In this document: in pieces, positions 1-7,344 of the stretch | How the letters are laid out: each line of letters begins with the position of its first letter | Numbering within the stretch: position 1 is the first letter of the stretch | Origin: Roseibium alexandrii DFL-11 | Lineage (GTDB): Bacteria > Pseudomonadota > Alphaproteobacteria > Rhizobiales > Stappiaceae | Length of the DNA: 64,000 bases | NCBI RefSeq assembly: GCF_000158095.2 | Contig: NZ_CM011002.1 | Span: forward strand, 4,935,703-4,999,702 | Reading direction: 5' to 3' | Translations under genes and position numbers: made by a program | Notes under the pieces: model-generated | Told to the model about the DNA's origin: nothing | Database searches by the model: none | Seen by the model: the letters and a program-made list of their open reading frames with translations, nothing else

Positions 1-980
1 ATACGGATTTTGCCGAAACGGGCGACGCCTGTGTCGCGCTTGTTTTGCGGGCCCTGAACGGCGAAATCAAACCGGTCGTATCCGCCTATGATGTGCGCAT
101 GATCGATATCTTGCCGACCAGTCAGGCTCCAATGCGCGGGTTTGTTGACCGCATGAAGGCGCTGGAGGAAGACGGCGCAGTCTTGTCTGTTTCGGCTATT
201 CACGGCTTCATGGCCGGTGACTCGCCGGATCTCGGCGCAAAGATCGTTGTCGTTACCGACAATGATCCGAAAAAAGGCAATGAGATTGCCAAACGTTTGG
301 GTGAGGAGCTGTTCTCCTTCCGTGGCCAGACTAAACCCCAATTCCTGACCGCAGCCGACGCACTCTCTCTGGCTGCCAAAGCCGATTGCGGCCCCGTGGT
401 GGTGGCTGATGTCTGGGACAATCCAGGCGGAGGCGTTGCCGGAGATTCTACCTTGATGCTGCGGGAAGCCATCGCCCAAAACCTGCAATCAGCTGCCTTT
501 GGAACGATCTGGGATCCGATGGCCGTGCGCCTTTGCCATGCAGCGGGGGAGGGAGGGACTCTCAACCTGCGTTTCGGCGGCAAAACCTCCTCGACAGCTG
601 GTGACCCTATCGACGCGATCGTGACGGTGCTCAAAAACCAGCGGGATGCCGTGCAAAGCTTCGGCACATCGATTGTTCCCCTTGGTGACTGTTCTGTCAT
701 CCGGTTTAGCGGCATCGATGTGGTGCTGAACTCCAATCGCAGTCAGGCTTTTTCGCCGGACCTTTTCACCAACCTCGGCATCGACATCACGGCCAAAAAA
801 GTTCTGGTGGTGAAGTCGACCAACCACTTCTACGGTGCATTTTCTAAGATTGCGGCGGAGGTGCTTTATGCCTCTGTTGATGGTCCTTACCCCAATGACC
901 CCAAAACGACGCCGTATACCCGTTTAACGCGCCCGTTGTGGCCGATCGTCTCCAACCCCTTCGAAATGGCCCTTGCATGA
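1..980 (+). CDS. MlrC-type (M81 family) protein, 3' part
   Basis: The frame is open from the first bases of the window, so the gene begins upstream; about 326 C-terminal residues are visible. The text resembles the MlrC / DUF1485 family, whose namesake (microcystinase C) is a putative zinc peptidase acting on linearised microcystin. Relatives sit in many catabolic operons with unknown substrates. Visible family features are the VVADVWDNPGGGVAGD stretch near residue 135 and the C-terminal MlrC domain ending in a conserved NHFYGAF segment. It is the first visible gene of a + strand operon and its TGA overlaps the next ATG (ATGA at 977-980), which suggests coupled translation. The family call is good, but the substrate cannot be read from the sequence. 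Confidence 0.85.
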   Translation, partial: TDFAETGDACVALVLRALNGEIKPVVSAYDVRMIDILPTSQAPMRGFVDRMKALEEDGAVLSVSAIHGFMAGDSPDLGAKIVVVTDNDPKKGNEIAKRLGEELFSFRGQTKPQFLTAADALSLAAKADCGPVVVADVWDNPGGGVAGDSTLMLREAIAQNLQSAAFGTIWDPMAVRLCHAAGEGGTLNLRFGGKTSSTAGDPIDAIVTVLKNQRDAVQSFGTSIVPLGDCSVIRFSGIDVVLNSNRSQAFSPDLFTNLGIDITAKKVLVVKSTNHFYGAFSKIAAEVLYASVDGPYPNDPKTTPYTRLTRPLWPIVSNPFEMALA

Positions 981-2032
981 GTTTTGAAGATATCCAAACG
1001 CCGGCAGTTCTCGTTGATCTCGACATCGCCGAGGCAAATATTGAGGCTTATCAGGCCTATTGCACGAAACATGGTCTTGCCCTTCGCCCGCATATCAAGA
1101 CTCACAAGCTGCCGTTTCTGGCAAAGCGTCAGCTTAACGCCGGAGCGATTGGCATAACGTGCCAAAAGATCAGCGAAGCTGAAGCGATGATCGCTGACGG
1201 CGGCATCAATGATGTGCTGATCACGTTCAATATTCTAGGGGCTGAGAAGCTGGAGCGCCTCAAGGCGCTGGCCAGGAAGGTCCGCTTGAGTGTCGTCGCG
1301 GATAACACCTCAACCGTGAAGGGATTGTCTGACGCTTTTTCAGACACCGACAGCCCGCTCACCGTGCTGGTTGAATGCGACACCGGCGCAGAGCGGTGCG
1401 GCGTCACCAGTCCGGAAGCGGCGCAAGACCTGGCGCAAGTCATAAACCAGAGCCCCGGCCTGACCTTCGGAGGGCTGATGACCTATCCGCCAGCTGGTAG
1501 GGAAGCAGAGGTTCATGACTGGCTAACCAAAGCCCGGGACATGATCGAGGCAGATGCCCTGCAGGTCGCGGTGATCTCGAACGGTGGATCACCGGGGATG
1601 TGGCAGGCAGACGCCGTACCGGTTGCGACCGAATATCGGATCGGCACATACGTCTACAACGACCGCTCTCTGGTTGAGCGGGGCGTTTGCGACTGGGGTG
1701 ACTGCGCTTTGACGGTGCTTGCAACGGTTGTCTCTGTGCCAGCTGCAGACCGGGCCGTCATTGATGCCGGTACCAAGGTTCTGACTTCCGATCTCCTCGG
1801 ATTGAACGGCCATGGCCACGTTCTTGGGCGCCCGGACATAACCGTCGACGCCTTGTCAGAAGAGCACGGAGTGTTGCGCGCCGAAACCATTGGTCTTGAC
1901 GTCGGTGACCGGATCCGGATCGTACCCAATCACGTCTGCGTGGTCAGCAATATGGTTGATGAGGTGCAGCTTATTCGCGGCGAACGCGATTTTGGGCCGT
2001 CACCCGTATCTGCCCGTGGCAAGGTGATCTGA
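977..2032 (+). CDS. D-threonine aldolase / DSD1-family PLP enzyme
   Basis: A 351-residue fold-type III PLP enzyme (alanine-racemase-like N-terminal barrel plus a D-serine-dehydratase-like C-terminal domain). The N-terminal RPHIKTHK motif carries the Schiff-base lysine. The C-terminal PNHVC motif supplies the His and Cys that bind the divalent metal in D-serine dehydratase and D-threonine aldolase. Such enzymes cleave D-3-hydroxy-amino acids to glycine plus an aldehyde, or dehydrate D-serine. The ATG at 977 was chosen over an upstream in-frame start because it gives the ATGA overlap with the MlrC gene and the family's usual N-terminus (TPAVLVDLD). The PfkB kinase starts 3 bases after its stop. 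Whether it is an aldolase, a dehydratase or a racemase-like enzyme is open. Confidence 0.85.
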   Translation: MSFEDIQTPAVLVDLDIAEANIEAYQAYCTKHGLALRPHIKTHKLPFLAKRQLNAGAIGITCQKISEAEAMIADGGINDVLITFNILGAEKLERLKALARKVRLSVVADNTSTVKGLSDAFSDTDSPLTVLVECDTGAERCGVTSPEAAQDLAQVINQSPGLTFGGLMTYPPAGREAEVHDWLTKARDMIEADALQVAVISNGGSPGMWQADAVPVATEYRIGTYVYNDRSLVERGVCDWGDCALTVLATVVSVPAADRAVIDAGTKVLTSDLLGLNGHGHVLGRPDITVDALSEEHGVLRAETIGLDVGDRIRIVPNHVCVVSNMVDEVQLIRGERDFGPSPVSARGKVI

Positions 2033-2035
2033 TCC

Positions 2036-2926
2036 ATGGTCGACATACTGTGTATCGGGGAACCGCTTTATGAACTCAATGAGCAGCCGGACGGCTCTTT
2101 CTTGCCCGGGTGCGGCGGCGATGTCTCCAATGTTTGTATCGCGGCAGCGCGCCAGCAGGCTTATGTCGGATTGATCGCCAATATCGGCGCAGACACCTTT
2201 GGTGAAAAACTTCAGGAAACCTGGCGGCACGAAGGTGTGTCGACGAAGTACGTCACATCAAAACTGGGCGAGGATACCGGGATCTATTTTGTCCAGCATG
2301 ACGCGACCGGGCACAAATTTCTCTACCGCCGCAAGGACTCGGCTGCGTCCCGGCTGACCCGAGACGACATCCCTCAATCCGCCATCGCGGAGGCATCGCT
2401 GGTTTATGCCTCGGGTATCAGCCTGGCTGTGTCGGGTGATTTGCGGGACGCCACACGCCACGCGATTGAAGTCGCCGTCGCAAACGGCCGGACGGTGGTC
2501 TTTGATCCGAATTTGCGGATAGCGCTCTGGTCGCTGGACGAAGCCCGTGCGGTGACGCATGAGATCATGAAACACTGTGATATCGCCATGCCTGGGCTTG
2601 ATGATGCTCGCGCCCTGACCGGGCACACCAGTCCAGAAGAGATCGTCCGGTTTTATCACAGTCTTGGCGCTCGGATCGTTGCCCTGACGCTCGGTGCCGA
2701 TGGTGTTGCCGTCTCTCGCGGGGACGGTGTTAAGACGATCCCGGGTGAAACTGTGAAGACGGTGGATGCGACGGGTGCGGGAGACTGTTTCAACGGGGTC
2801 TTCATGGCTGCGTGGTTGCGCTCTGAAGATGCTGTTGAAGCTGCGGCCATTGCCAATCGCGCTGCCGCGCATTCAACCACAGCTTATGGCGCGGTTACGG
2901 CGCCCCATATGACGCTTTCCTCCTAA
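2036..2926 (+). CDS. PfkB/ribokinase-family sugar kinase
   Basis: A 296-residue cytoplasmic kinase. The N-terminal GGDVSNVCIAAAR stretch is the sugar-binding PfkB signature region, and DATGAGDCF near residue 243 is the second signature, with the catalytic Asp and the anion hole. Overall it looks most like 2-keto-3-deoxygluconate kinases (KdgK-like), but sugar specificity in this family cannot be read reliably. It starts three bases after the PLP enzyme and lies 21 bases before ridA-like. The order MlrC, PLP aldolase, kinase, RidA suggests a sugar acid or hydroxy-amino-acid route in which a product is phosphorylated. Confidence 0.85.
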   Translation: MVDILCIGEPLYELNEQPDGSFLPGCGGDVSNVCIAAARQQAYVGLIANIGADTFGEKLQETWRHEGVSTKYVTSKLGEDTGIYFVQHDATGHKFLYRRKDSAASRLTRDDIPQSAIAEASLVYASGISLAVSGDLRDATRHAIEVAVANGRTVVFDPNLRIALWSLDEARAVTHEIMKHCDIAMPGLDDARALTGHTSPEEIVRFYHSLGARIVALTLGADGVAVSRGDGVKTIPGETVKTVDATGAGDCFNGVFMAAWLRSEDAVEAAAIANRAAAHSTTAYGAVTAPHMTLSS

Positions 2927-2947
2927 AACCAAAAAGGATGCTTGAAC

Positions 2948-3355
2948 ATGAGCCAAGCCACGATTGAACGTTTCGGCGGCGGTAAAACGGGTGCCGGTGG
3001 ACAGCCTCTCCCCTTCGCAACAGCCGTGCGCGCTGGAGACTTTGTCTTCATCTCTGGTCAGGTCGCCATGAAGGGAAATGGCGAGATCGAACCGGGCGGC
3101 GTGGAAAGCCAGACCAAACGCACCATGGAAAATGTTATCGCAGCGCTAGCGCTTGCGGGCTGCACGCTCGACGATGTCGTGAAGGTTGGTGTCTGGTTAG
3201 ACGACACACGCGATTTCTGGACCTTCAACAAGGTGTACGCCAGCTATTTTCCGAATGGTGGTCCGGCCCGCTCAACGGTTCGTTCCCAGCTGATGGTCGA
3301 CGCAAAAGTCGAGATCGATGCGGTCGCGTACAAGCCACTCACAGAGACGCAATGA
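2948..3355 (+). CDS. RidA/YjgF family protein
   Basis: A 135-residue member of the Rid family, which hydrolyses reactive enamine/imine intermediates released by PLP enzymes. Family marks are the FISGQVA segment near residue 35 and the C-terminal ARSTVRSQL segment with the conserved substrate-binding Arg, followed by a conserved Glu. The ATG at 2948 is preceded by an AAGGA-like ribosome-binding site; the TTG two codons earlier is less likely. Its place behind a PLP enzyme fits removal of 2-aminoacrylate-like products, or a more specialised deaminase role. It is the last gene of the operon, with a hairpin 10 bases downstream. Confidence 0.9.
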   Translation: MSQATIERFGGGKTGAGGQPLPFATAVRAGDFVFISGQVAMKGNGEIEPGGVESQTKRTMENVIAALALAGCTLDDVVKVGVWLDDTRDFWTFNKVYASYFPNGGPARSTVRSQLMVDAKVEIDAVAYKPLTETQ

Positions 3356-3364
3356 TTTGCGGCG

Positions 3365-3392
3365 GAGACCGGGACAATCGGGTCCCGGTCTC
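3365..3392. terminator. Strong hairpin between convergent operons
   Basis: Perfect 11-bp stem (GAGACCGGGAC at 3365-3375 with its complement at 3382-3392) and a 6-base loop, 10 bases after the RidA stop and about 60 bases from the end of the convergent gene at 3453. Only two T residues follow on the + strand, so it is either a T-poor or bidirectional terminator or an mRNA-stabilising end. Confidence 0.7.
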
Positions 3393-3452
3393 TTATGCGG
3401 TTCAATGATCGCGAGAGAAATCGCAGGTCTTATAAATGGTAATGCCGCATTT

Positions 3453-3830
3453 TCAGAGATCCGCTTCCGCCAACACCTTCTTGGCCACCCGGAAGCATTC
3501 GAGTGCCTGCGGTACGCCGCAATAGATGCCGATGACATGGATGATGGCGCGGATTTCCTCCTTTGAAACGCCATTGGTGACAGCGCCGCGGCAGTGAGTT
3601 TCCCACTCGGTCATCTTGCCGAGCGCCCCGATCATGGCGAGGTTCATCATGGAGCGGGTCTTGGCGTCGATGACATCATCGCCCCAGCCAAAGCCCCAGC
3701 ACCAGGCCGTCATTGTCTCCTGAAACGGCCGTGTAAAATCATCGGCGGCCGCAAGGTTCTTCTCCACATACTCCGCGCCAAGGGTTGCCTTGCGTTGAGC
3801 AAGTCCTTTTTCAAATAGATCCTGGTCCAT
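3453..3830 (-). CDS. Carboxymuconolactone decarboxylase-like protein
   Basis: A 125-residue all-helical protein of the CMD / AhpD-like family, resembling 4-carboxymuconolactone decarboxylase (PcaC). The core ETHCRGAVTNGVSKEEIRAII near residues 77-97 is the family signature. In the protocatechuate pathway PcaC decarboxylates gamma-carboxymuconolactone, but no other pca gene is present here, so the real substrate is probably different. The ATG at 3830 overlaps the TGA of the aldehyde dehydrogenase (ATGA), giving a protein of the family's normal length; the longer frame upstream is antisense to nothing conserved. It is the last gene of the operon RpiR, Rieske oxygenase, aldehyde dehydrogenase, CMD. 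Confidence 0.85.
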   Translation of the reverse strand: MDQDLFEKGLAQRKATLGAEYVEKNLAAADDFTRPFQETMTAWCWGFGWGDDVIDAKTRSMMNLAMIGALGKMTEWETHCRGAVTNGVSKEEIRAIIHVIGIYCGVPQALECFRVAKKVLAEADL

Positions 3831-5284
3831 CAGCCTATCCTGATTGCAATGTTTTTGGTCTGAACGTAGTTCAGCAGGGCCTCGCGGCCCTTTTCCCGGC
3901 CATAGCCGGATTTTCCGAAGCCGCCGAACGGCGTTTCGACCCCGCCCGCGTACCATTCATTGACAAACACCTGACCTGCCCGGAGTTGCCGGGAGGCGCG
4001 CATGGCGCGGTCGATATTAGCGGTGAAGACCCCGGCCACCAGGCCATAGGGCGTACCGTTAGCGATCTCGAGCGCTTCACGCTCGTCCCGTGCCTTCAAA
4101 ACCGACAGCACCGGCCCGAAAACTTCATCGCTCGCAATTGTCATGTCAGGCGAAACATCGGTCAGAACTGTCGGCTCAAGAAAATATCCCGGGCGGTTCA
4201 TGCGGCGGCCACCGGTCGCAATCCGGGCCCCTTCGCGCTCTGCTTCGGAGACCATGCCTGTAGCCCGCTGGCACTGCGCTTCAGAGATCATCGGGCCCAT
4301 GTTGTTGCCAAAGTCCCGAAATTCGAGACCCGGACCGACTTTGAGGCCCTCCGCCATGCCGACAATCCCATCCACCAGTTTGTCATGGATGACCTCATGG
4401 GCGATCACGCGGGACATCGCCGAACAGACCTGACCGGCGTTGAAATAAATGCCCCATCGGACATCCGAAAGAAATGCGTCGAGATCGGCGTCATCGTAAA
4501 CGATCGCAGCTGATTTGCCGCCAAGTTCAAGTACACAGGGCACCACGTTCCGGGCCGCAGCTGTCGCAATGGCCGAGCCTGTTGCCACGGATCCGGTAAA
4601 GACAATCTGATTGACGTCAGCATGGGCGGACAAGGCCGCCCCGGCCTCCTGGCCAAGACCGCAGAGAATGTTCAAAACGCCTGCCGGCAGACCGCAGGCG
4701 AGGGCCGCATCCGCGAAGTATTTATTCGTGAGCGGATCGAGTTCCGGTGTCTTGACCACTACAGCGGATCCAACAGCGAGGGCCGCGGAAACAGACCGTG
4801 CCGTCATCTCCATCGGATAGTTCCACGGAATGATCTGGGCGGAAACGGCGAAGGGCTCATGGACGGTAAAATCGAAATACCCGCCGCCCAACGGGATCGA
4901 CCGGCCTTCCATGGTTTCGGCTTGGTTGCCGTAGTATTCGAAATACCGGGCTGCGCCCTCGATTTCGAGCTTCGCTTCCCAGAGCGGTTTTCCGGCTTCC
5001 CGGGTCAGGATCGGGGCGATTTCATCGATGCGATCCAGAAGGTAATCACCCATTTTGCGGACGATTCGGCCCCGCTCCACAGGGCGAAGATCCATCCAAG
5101 CCCTGCTGTCGCTGACCCTTTTGGCAGCCTCGACAGCGCGGTCGATGTCAGCGGTATCCGCCAGCGCTTGTTCGGCAAGTTTCTCTCCGGTTCCCGGGTC
5201 TAGAACGTCGAGACGCCCGGCACCACCATCGACAAACGCGCCGTCGATAAAGTTTTGCCAGTAAGCTGGTATCTCCCTCGTCAT
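3830..5284 (-). CDS. NAD(P)-dependent aldehyde dehydrogenase
   Basis: A full-length 484-residue ALDH. Visible motifs are PWNYP near 153-157, the general-base Glu in LELGGK (E253) and the nucleophilic Cys in GQVCS (C287). It oxidises an aldehyde to the acid. Its close similarity to betaine-aldehyde and related dehydrogenases fits an operon led by a Rieske demethylase/monooxygenase, because these oxygenases release aldehydes such as formaldehyde or substrate-derived semialdehydes. ATGA overlaps couple it to both neighbours: its start overlaps the Rieske stop, and its stop overlaps the CMD start. The substrate is not determined. Confidence 0.92.
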   Translation of the reverse strand: MTREIPAYWQNFIDGAFVDGGAGRLDVLDPGTGEKLAEQALADTADIDRAVEAAKRVSDSRAWMDLRPVERGRIVRKMGDYLLDRIDEIAPILTREAGKPLWEAKLEIEGAARYFEYYGNQAETMEGRSIPLGGGYFDFTVHEPFAVSAQIIPWNYPMEMTARSVSAALAVGSAVVVKTPELDPLTNKYFADAALACGLPAGVLNILCGLGQEAGAALSAHADVNQIVFTGSVATGSAIATAAARNVVPCVLELGGKSAAIVYDDADLDAFLSDVRWGIYFNAGQVCSAMSRVIAHEVIHDKLVDGIVGMAEGLKVGPGLEFRDFGNNMGPMISEAQCQRATGMVSEAEREGARIATGGRRMNRPGYFLEPTVLTDVSPDMTIASDEVFGPVLSVLKARDEREALEIANGTPYGLVAGVFTANIDRAMRASRQLRAGQVFVNEWYAGGVETPFGGFGKSGYGREKGREALLNYVQTKNIAIRIG

Positions 5285-6363
5285 GCTTCGCGCATCCAGC
5301 CTTGCAGTGCCTGCACCGAATGTTCGGAATGAACACCGCAGGCTGGGTCAAGCACCAGAGGTCCGGGTTTGTATCCGCGGCTTTTGAGCCCGCGCTGTAC
5401 CGATTCTACCAGGTAGATGTCTTCCTCAACCGTGGTGGAGCGATCCTGCACGGCCAGACGGCGCACCACTTCACTGTCGACACCGTCGATGGTGTACCAA
5501 CCGCGCCAGACAACGACGTGATCCACATCGACTGCGCGCCAATGATAGGTGTTCAGGATATTGCCCGGGTAGACCTGGAAGGAGAACAACGGCCACAAGA
5601 ACCAGGAGGAATAGTCTCCTGCATGCTCGTTGGAATCGAGGTCGATCTCATAGGTCATGCGCTCCAGATTTTGACACTCTGTTGTATGGCGCAGGCAATA
5701 CCCTTGAGGCTGGATGTCATAGGTTTCCGGCTTGATGACGCCGGTTGCGAACGTCGGGTGATTGATGGGGCAGTGATAACACTCGGAATAGTTCTCGACC
5801 GAGACTTTCCAGTTGCAGTTTTCTTCTATCTCCACCCACTCGAGCGGCTGTAGCCGGTCGATATGCGGAACAAAGGATCTCAACTCTTCCCGGACATTGG
5901 GAAACCACGCGTCCATGGGCTTGGCATTGGGATCCAGGTTCACAAACAGAAAGCCGCAGAAATCCTCAATTTGAACTGTGCTCAGGCAAATCTGGTTGCG
6001 GTCGAACCCCGGGACGGATTTGACATTGGGTCCGGAACGAAGGCCGCCAGTGAGTTCATAAGTCCAGCTGTGATAGGGGCACACCAACAGCTTGGTGTTG
6101 CCTTCGCCTTGAACCAACTGATGGGCCCGGTGCTGACAAACGTTGAAATAGGCGCGCAGCACACCCTCACGATCCTTGAGGCAGACAATGCTCTCACCGG
6201 CTATGTCGATCGTAAAATAATCGCCCGGTTTCTGCAGCAAAGACGTGTGTCCTGCAAATTGCCACGTTCGTGCCAGCAGGCCGTCCTTCTCCCGCTCAAA
6301 GTGAGAAGGGTCGGTATAATACCGCGCTTCGAGCGAATGGATCAGCTGGCTGTGAACGTTCAT
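5281..6363 (-). CDS. Rieske non-heme iron oxygenase, alpha subunit (quaternary-ammonium type)
   Basis: A 360-residue oxygenase. The N-terminal Rieske [2Fe-2S] site is C76-x-H78 and C95-x-x-H98. The catalytic domain has the mononuclear iron motif ECYHCPINH (E194, H197, H202). The residue linking the two metal sites is Glu instead of the usual Asp. This is typical of the CntA/YeaW/GbcA group acting on carnitine, glycine betaine and other quaternary amines; that is family knowledge applied here by inference. The ATG at 6363 was chosen: it overlaps the RpiR stop (ATGA) and has GGAAGGA upstream; an ATG five codons earlier is the alternative. No reductase partner is encoded nearby, so electrons must come from elsewhere. 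Confidence 0.9.
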   Translation of the reverse strand: MNVHSQLIHSLEARYYTDPSHFEREKDGLLARTWQFAGHTSLLQKPGDYFTIDIAGESIVCLKDREGVLRAYFNVCQHRAHQLVQGEGNTKLLVCPYHSWTYELTGGLRSGPNVKSVPGFDRNQICLSTVQIEDFCGFLFVNLDPNAKPMDAWFPNVREELRSFVPHIDRLQPLEWVEIEENCNWKVSVENYSECYHCPINHPTFATGVIKPETYDIQPQGYCLRHTTECQNLERMTYEIDLDSNEHAGDYSSWFLWPLFSFQVYPGNILNTYHWRAVDVDHVVVWRGWYTIDGVDSEVVRRLAVQDRSTTVEEDIYLVESVQRGLKSRGYKPGPLVLDPACGVHSEHSVQALQGWMREA

Positions 6364-7277
6364 GAGCGGTCCTTCCATTCTTCCTGATAGAGCCCCATGG
6401 CATGGCGGCGGGTGTGGAACTTCTCAATGTTTGCAACGACATCGGGTGGTGCGTCGGCAATGACAAAGGCAAGCAGCGTTTCCAAAAGCGCGATCGTTGA
6501 TACGGACGAGGGGAAAAACTGCGGAGTTTCGGCATCGATGATGAAGGCGTGATCGCTGCCGACCACAATGGGGGAGGCCGGGCTGTCGGATATTGCGACG
6601 ATTGTCAGTCCCTGTTCGCGGGCGACCTCAACGGCTTCAATCACGTCGGTCCGATACGGTTTGCAGGTCATGGCGAGCAACACATCGCGTTTGTCTGCCC
6701 GGGCCAAGTCGTCCGTTGCTACAGACCCCATACGCGGAATCGTCCAGATCGTGTCAACGGCCATGTCTGCAAGGTAGGTGAAGTTGCGGGCGTTGGAGTT
6801 GTTGACGCCAACGCCAAGCACATAGGTGTGCCGCGCATTCACGATCGCATCGGCGGCCGCTTTCATGGCATTCGCATCGGTTGCCGCAAAAGTGTTCTCG
6901 ATGTTCGAGATTGCACAGGCCGCCATTTCGGCAAAGAGCTCACCCAATTGGCCGCCTTTGGATAGAGACTGCAGCCAACGGGCCCTGTCCGGAAAATCTG
7001 TACCTCTGCTGCGGATCGCTTCGCGGAACGGCTGCCGGAAGTCCTCATAGCCTTCAAAACCCACAGACCGTGCCATGCGCACAAATGTGTTGGGTTTTAC
7101 CCCGGCAGCATCTGCGATCTCGCGGATTGAGCTCACGCCGACATCATTCGGATTTTCAAGCACATAGCTTGCCGCCTTGCGAAGCTCTGGGGTCAACACC
7201 TCAAGCTCGGCAGCCAGGTCGTCCAGCACAGTCTGTGGTGCCTTCAAATCAGATTTTGGTACATTCATATCATTCAT
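6360..7277 (-). CDS. RpiR-family transcriptional regulator (HTH + SIS)
   Basis: A 305-residue regulator with an N-terminal RpiR helix-turn-helix (about 25-85; SSIREIADAAGVKPNTFVRM is the recognition region) and a C-terminal SIS domain (about 130-270; VLGVGVNNSNA) that binds a phosphosugar or related effector. It is the first gene of the left operon and is divergent from the flavoprotein gene across a 67-base gap containing a 12-bp inverted repeat (7289-7300). It therefore probably controls both operons and itself. The effector is unknown. An in-frame ATG three codons downstream is an alternative start. Confidence 0.9.
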   Translation of the reverse strand: MNDMNVPKSDLKAPQTVLDDLAAELEVLTPELRKAASYVLENPNDVGVSSIREIADAAGVKPNTFVRMARSVGFEGYEDFRQPFREAIRSRGTDFPDRARWLQSLSKGGQLGELFAEMAACAISNIENTFAATDANAMKAAADAIVNARHTYVLGVGVNNSNARNFTYLADMAVDTIWTIPRMGSVATDDLARADKRDVLLAMTCKPYRTDVIEAVEVAREQGLTIVAISDSPASPIVVGSDHAFIIDAETPQFFPSSVSTIALLETLLAFVIADAPPDVVANIEKFHTRRHAMGLYQEEWKDRS

Positions 7278-7288
7278 GATTGACGAGA

Positions 7289-7300
7289 GTACATTTGTAC
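7289..7300. promoter_or_regulatory. Inverted repeat, candidate RpiR operator
   Basis: GTACA-TT-TGTAC, a perfect 5-bp-arm inverted repeat in the only 67 bases between the divergent rpiR and flavoprotein starts. The position fits an operator shared by both promoters; binding is inferred. Confidence 0.45.
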
Positions 7301-7344
7301 AATTACGCTGTCCATCGAAAAATCACGGTCCATGGAGATGCGAC

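Noticed and set aside
3453..3830. Protocatechuate-pathway PcaC
   Set aside because: No pcaB, pcaD, pcaG or pcaH is nearby, so the family name was kept but the pathway was not assigned.
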